This document shows, piece after piece, positions 6,014 through 6,636 of a DNA stretch of 6,636 nt; position 1 is the stretch's first letter; each line of letters opens with the position of its first letter. The stretch comes from Chloroflexota bacterium (GTDB taxonomy: Bacteria > Chloroflexota > UBA5177 > JANWHV01), in NCBI GenBank assembly GCA_025450255.1, contig JANWHV010000079.1, positions 1-6,636 on the forward strand, given 5' to 3'. Both the position numbers and the translations under genes were made by a program. The notes beneath the pieces are model-generated. The model ran no database searches and had not been told where the DNA came from. It was given only the letters and a program-made list of their open reading frames with translations.

Positions 6014-6636
6014 CTAATTGCGCAGGTACGCGCTCGTCAGCGATTGTTTGCAATCCAGCAATTGCCGCGGCGTGCCCTCGAACAGTACTCTACCGCCTTT
6101 GTTGCCGCCTTCGGGACCCATGTCGATGATCCAATCGGCGTTCTTGATAATCGCCAGGTTGTGCTCGATGACAATCACCGTGTTGTCGGCATCCACCAGC
6201 CGATTGATGATGGCGAGCAGATGGCTAATATCTGACATATGCAGCCCGGTAGTCGGCTCGTCCATCACATACACGCTGCCTTTTTTGTGCAGTTCGCTGG
6301 CAAGTTTGATGCGCTGACATTCGCCGCCGGATAGGGTACTCAGCGGCTGACCAAGGGTCAGATAGTCAAGGCCGACGTCGCTCAAGGCGTGCAACTTGCG
6401 TATGACGTCTTTCGCCACCTCTTTGGGGTCAAAAAAATCCAGGGCTTCCCGGACAGGCATGTTCAAGACATCGGAGATCGATTGGTCGTGGAATGTGTAG
6501 GCCAGCACTTCGTCCTTGAAACGCTGGCCGCCGCATATCTCACACGGCACTTTGACCTCATCCATGTACGACAGATCGACATAGACGACGCCCAGTCCCT
6601 GGCAATTTTCGCAAGCGCCTTTCGAGTTGAAGCTGA
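6014..6636 (-). CDS. UvrA-like excinuclease ABC subunit A, C-terminal 206 aa (partial)
   Basis: The 3' end of a UvrA-family ABC ATPase; the 5' part lies beyond the right edge. UvrA dimers scan for helix-distorting DNA damage and load UvrB in nucleotide excision repair. Visible in order: the second zinc-binding motif, CENC-x19-CEIC, where the first cysteine pair lies upstream of the first internal Met; the ABC signature LSGGECQRIKLA; Walker B VYVMDEPTTGLH; and the switch histidine in VIVIEHN, followed by IIDMGPEGG and the terminal LTSAYLRN. The signature has Cys where canonical UvrA has Ala (LSGGEAQR), and the loop between signature and Walker B is shorter. Both suggest the shorter UvrA2-like paralogue group rather than housekeeping UvrA; that subclass call is from memory. 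The frame is open through the window edge. The gene points towards the antitoxin relic and the phosphotransferase, 95 bases upstream of the relic start. Confidence 0.92.
   Translation of the reverse strand, partial: SFNSKGACENCQGLGVVYVDLSYMDEVKVPCEICGGQRFKDEVLAYTFHDQSISDVLNMPVREALDFFDPKEVAKDVIRKLHALSDVGLDYLTLGQPLSTLSGGECQRIKLASELHKKGSVYVMDEPTTGLHMSDISHLLAIINRLVDADNTVIVIEHNLAIIKNADWIIDMGPEGGNKGGRVLFEGTPRQLLDCKQSLTSAYLRN

Noticed and set aside
5984..6317. Plus-strand frames opposite the uvrA end
   Set aside because: Antisense to strongly conserved UvrA motifs.

Overview
The window reads as chromosomal DNA from a high-GC, soil-type bacterium. Chloroflexota (a Ktedonobacteria-like lineage) fits best. 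That is inference from the SARP/STAND/TPR regulator with an N-terminal cysteine module, the small 'YLVRVWRGE' protein and the divergent two-part cupredoxin, all styles I associate with that phylum; no rRNA or other marker is present to prove it.

Left part (1-1211, minus strand): an exported cupredoxin-like protein (25-921) lies downstream of a 72-residue cytoplasmic protein (993-1211), probably in one transcription unit. A strong but apparently ownerless Shine-Dalgarno sequence sits between them. Centre (1419-4952, plus strand): one large regulator, divergently oriented, that fuses a short Cys/aromatic module, an OmpR-type winged helix, a BTAD domain, a STAND-type NTPase and eight 40-residue TPR repeats. 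It is likely a ligand- or partner-gated transcription activator, target unknown.

Right part (4970-6636, minus strand): the regulator converges, 17 bases apart, on an aminoglycoside-phosphotransferase-fold kinase (4970-5728). Upstream of that kinase is a decayed DUF1778/TacA-type antitoxin relic (5765-5918), then the 3' end of a UvrA-like excinuclease gene (6014 to the window edge). Base composition falls sharply at the convergent junction: 49/60 G+C at 3181-3240, 30/60 at 5341-5400 and 31/60 at 6421-6480. The right part may therefore have a different history.

No complete new defence, CRISPR or mobile system is visible. The points most worth a second look are the frameshifted and truncated antitoxin relic, the cysteine module fused to the regulator, the orphan Shine-Dalgarno and the composition boundary.
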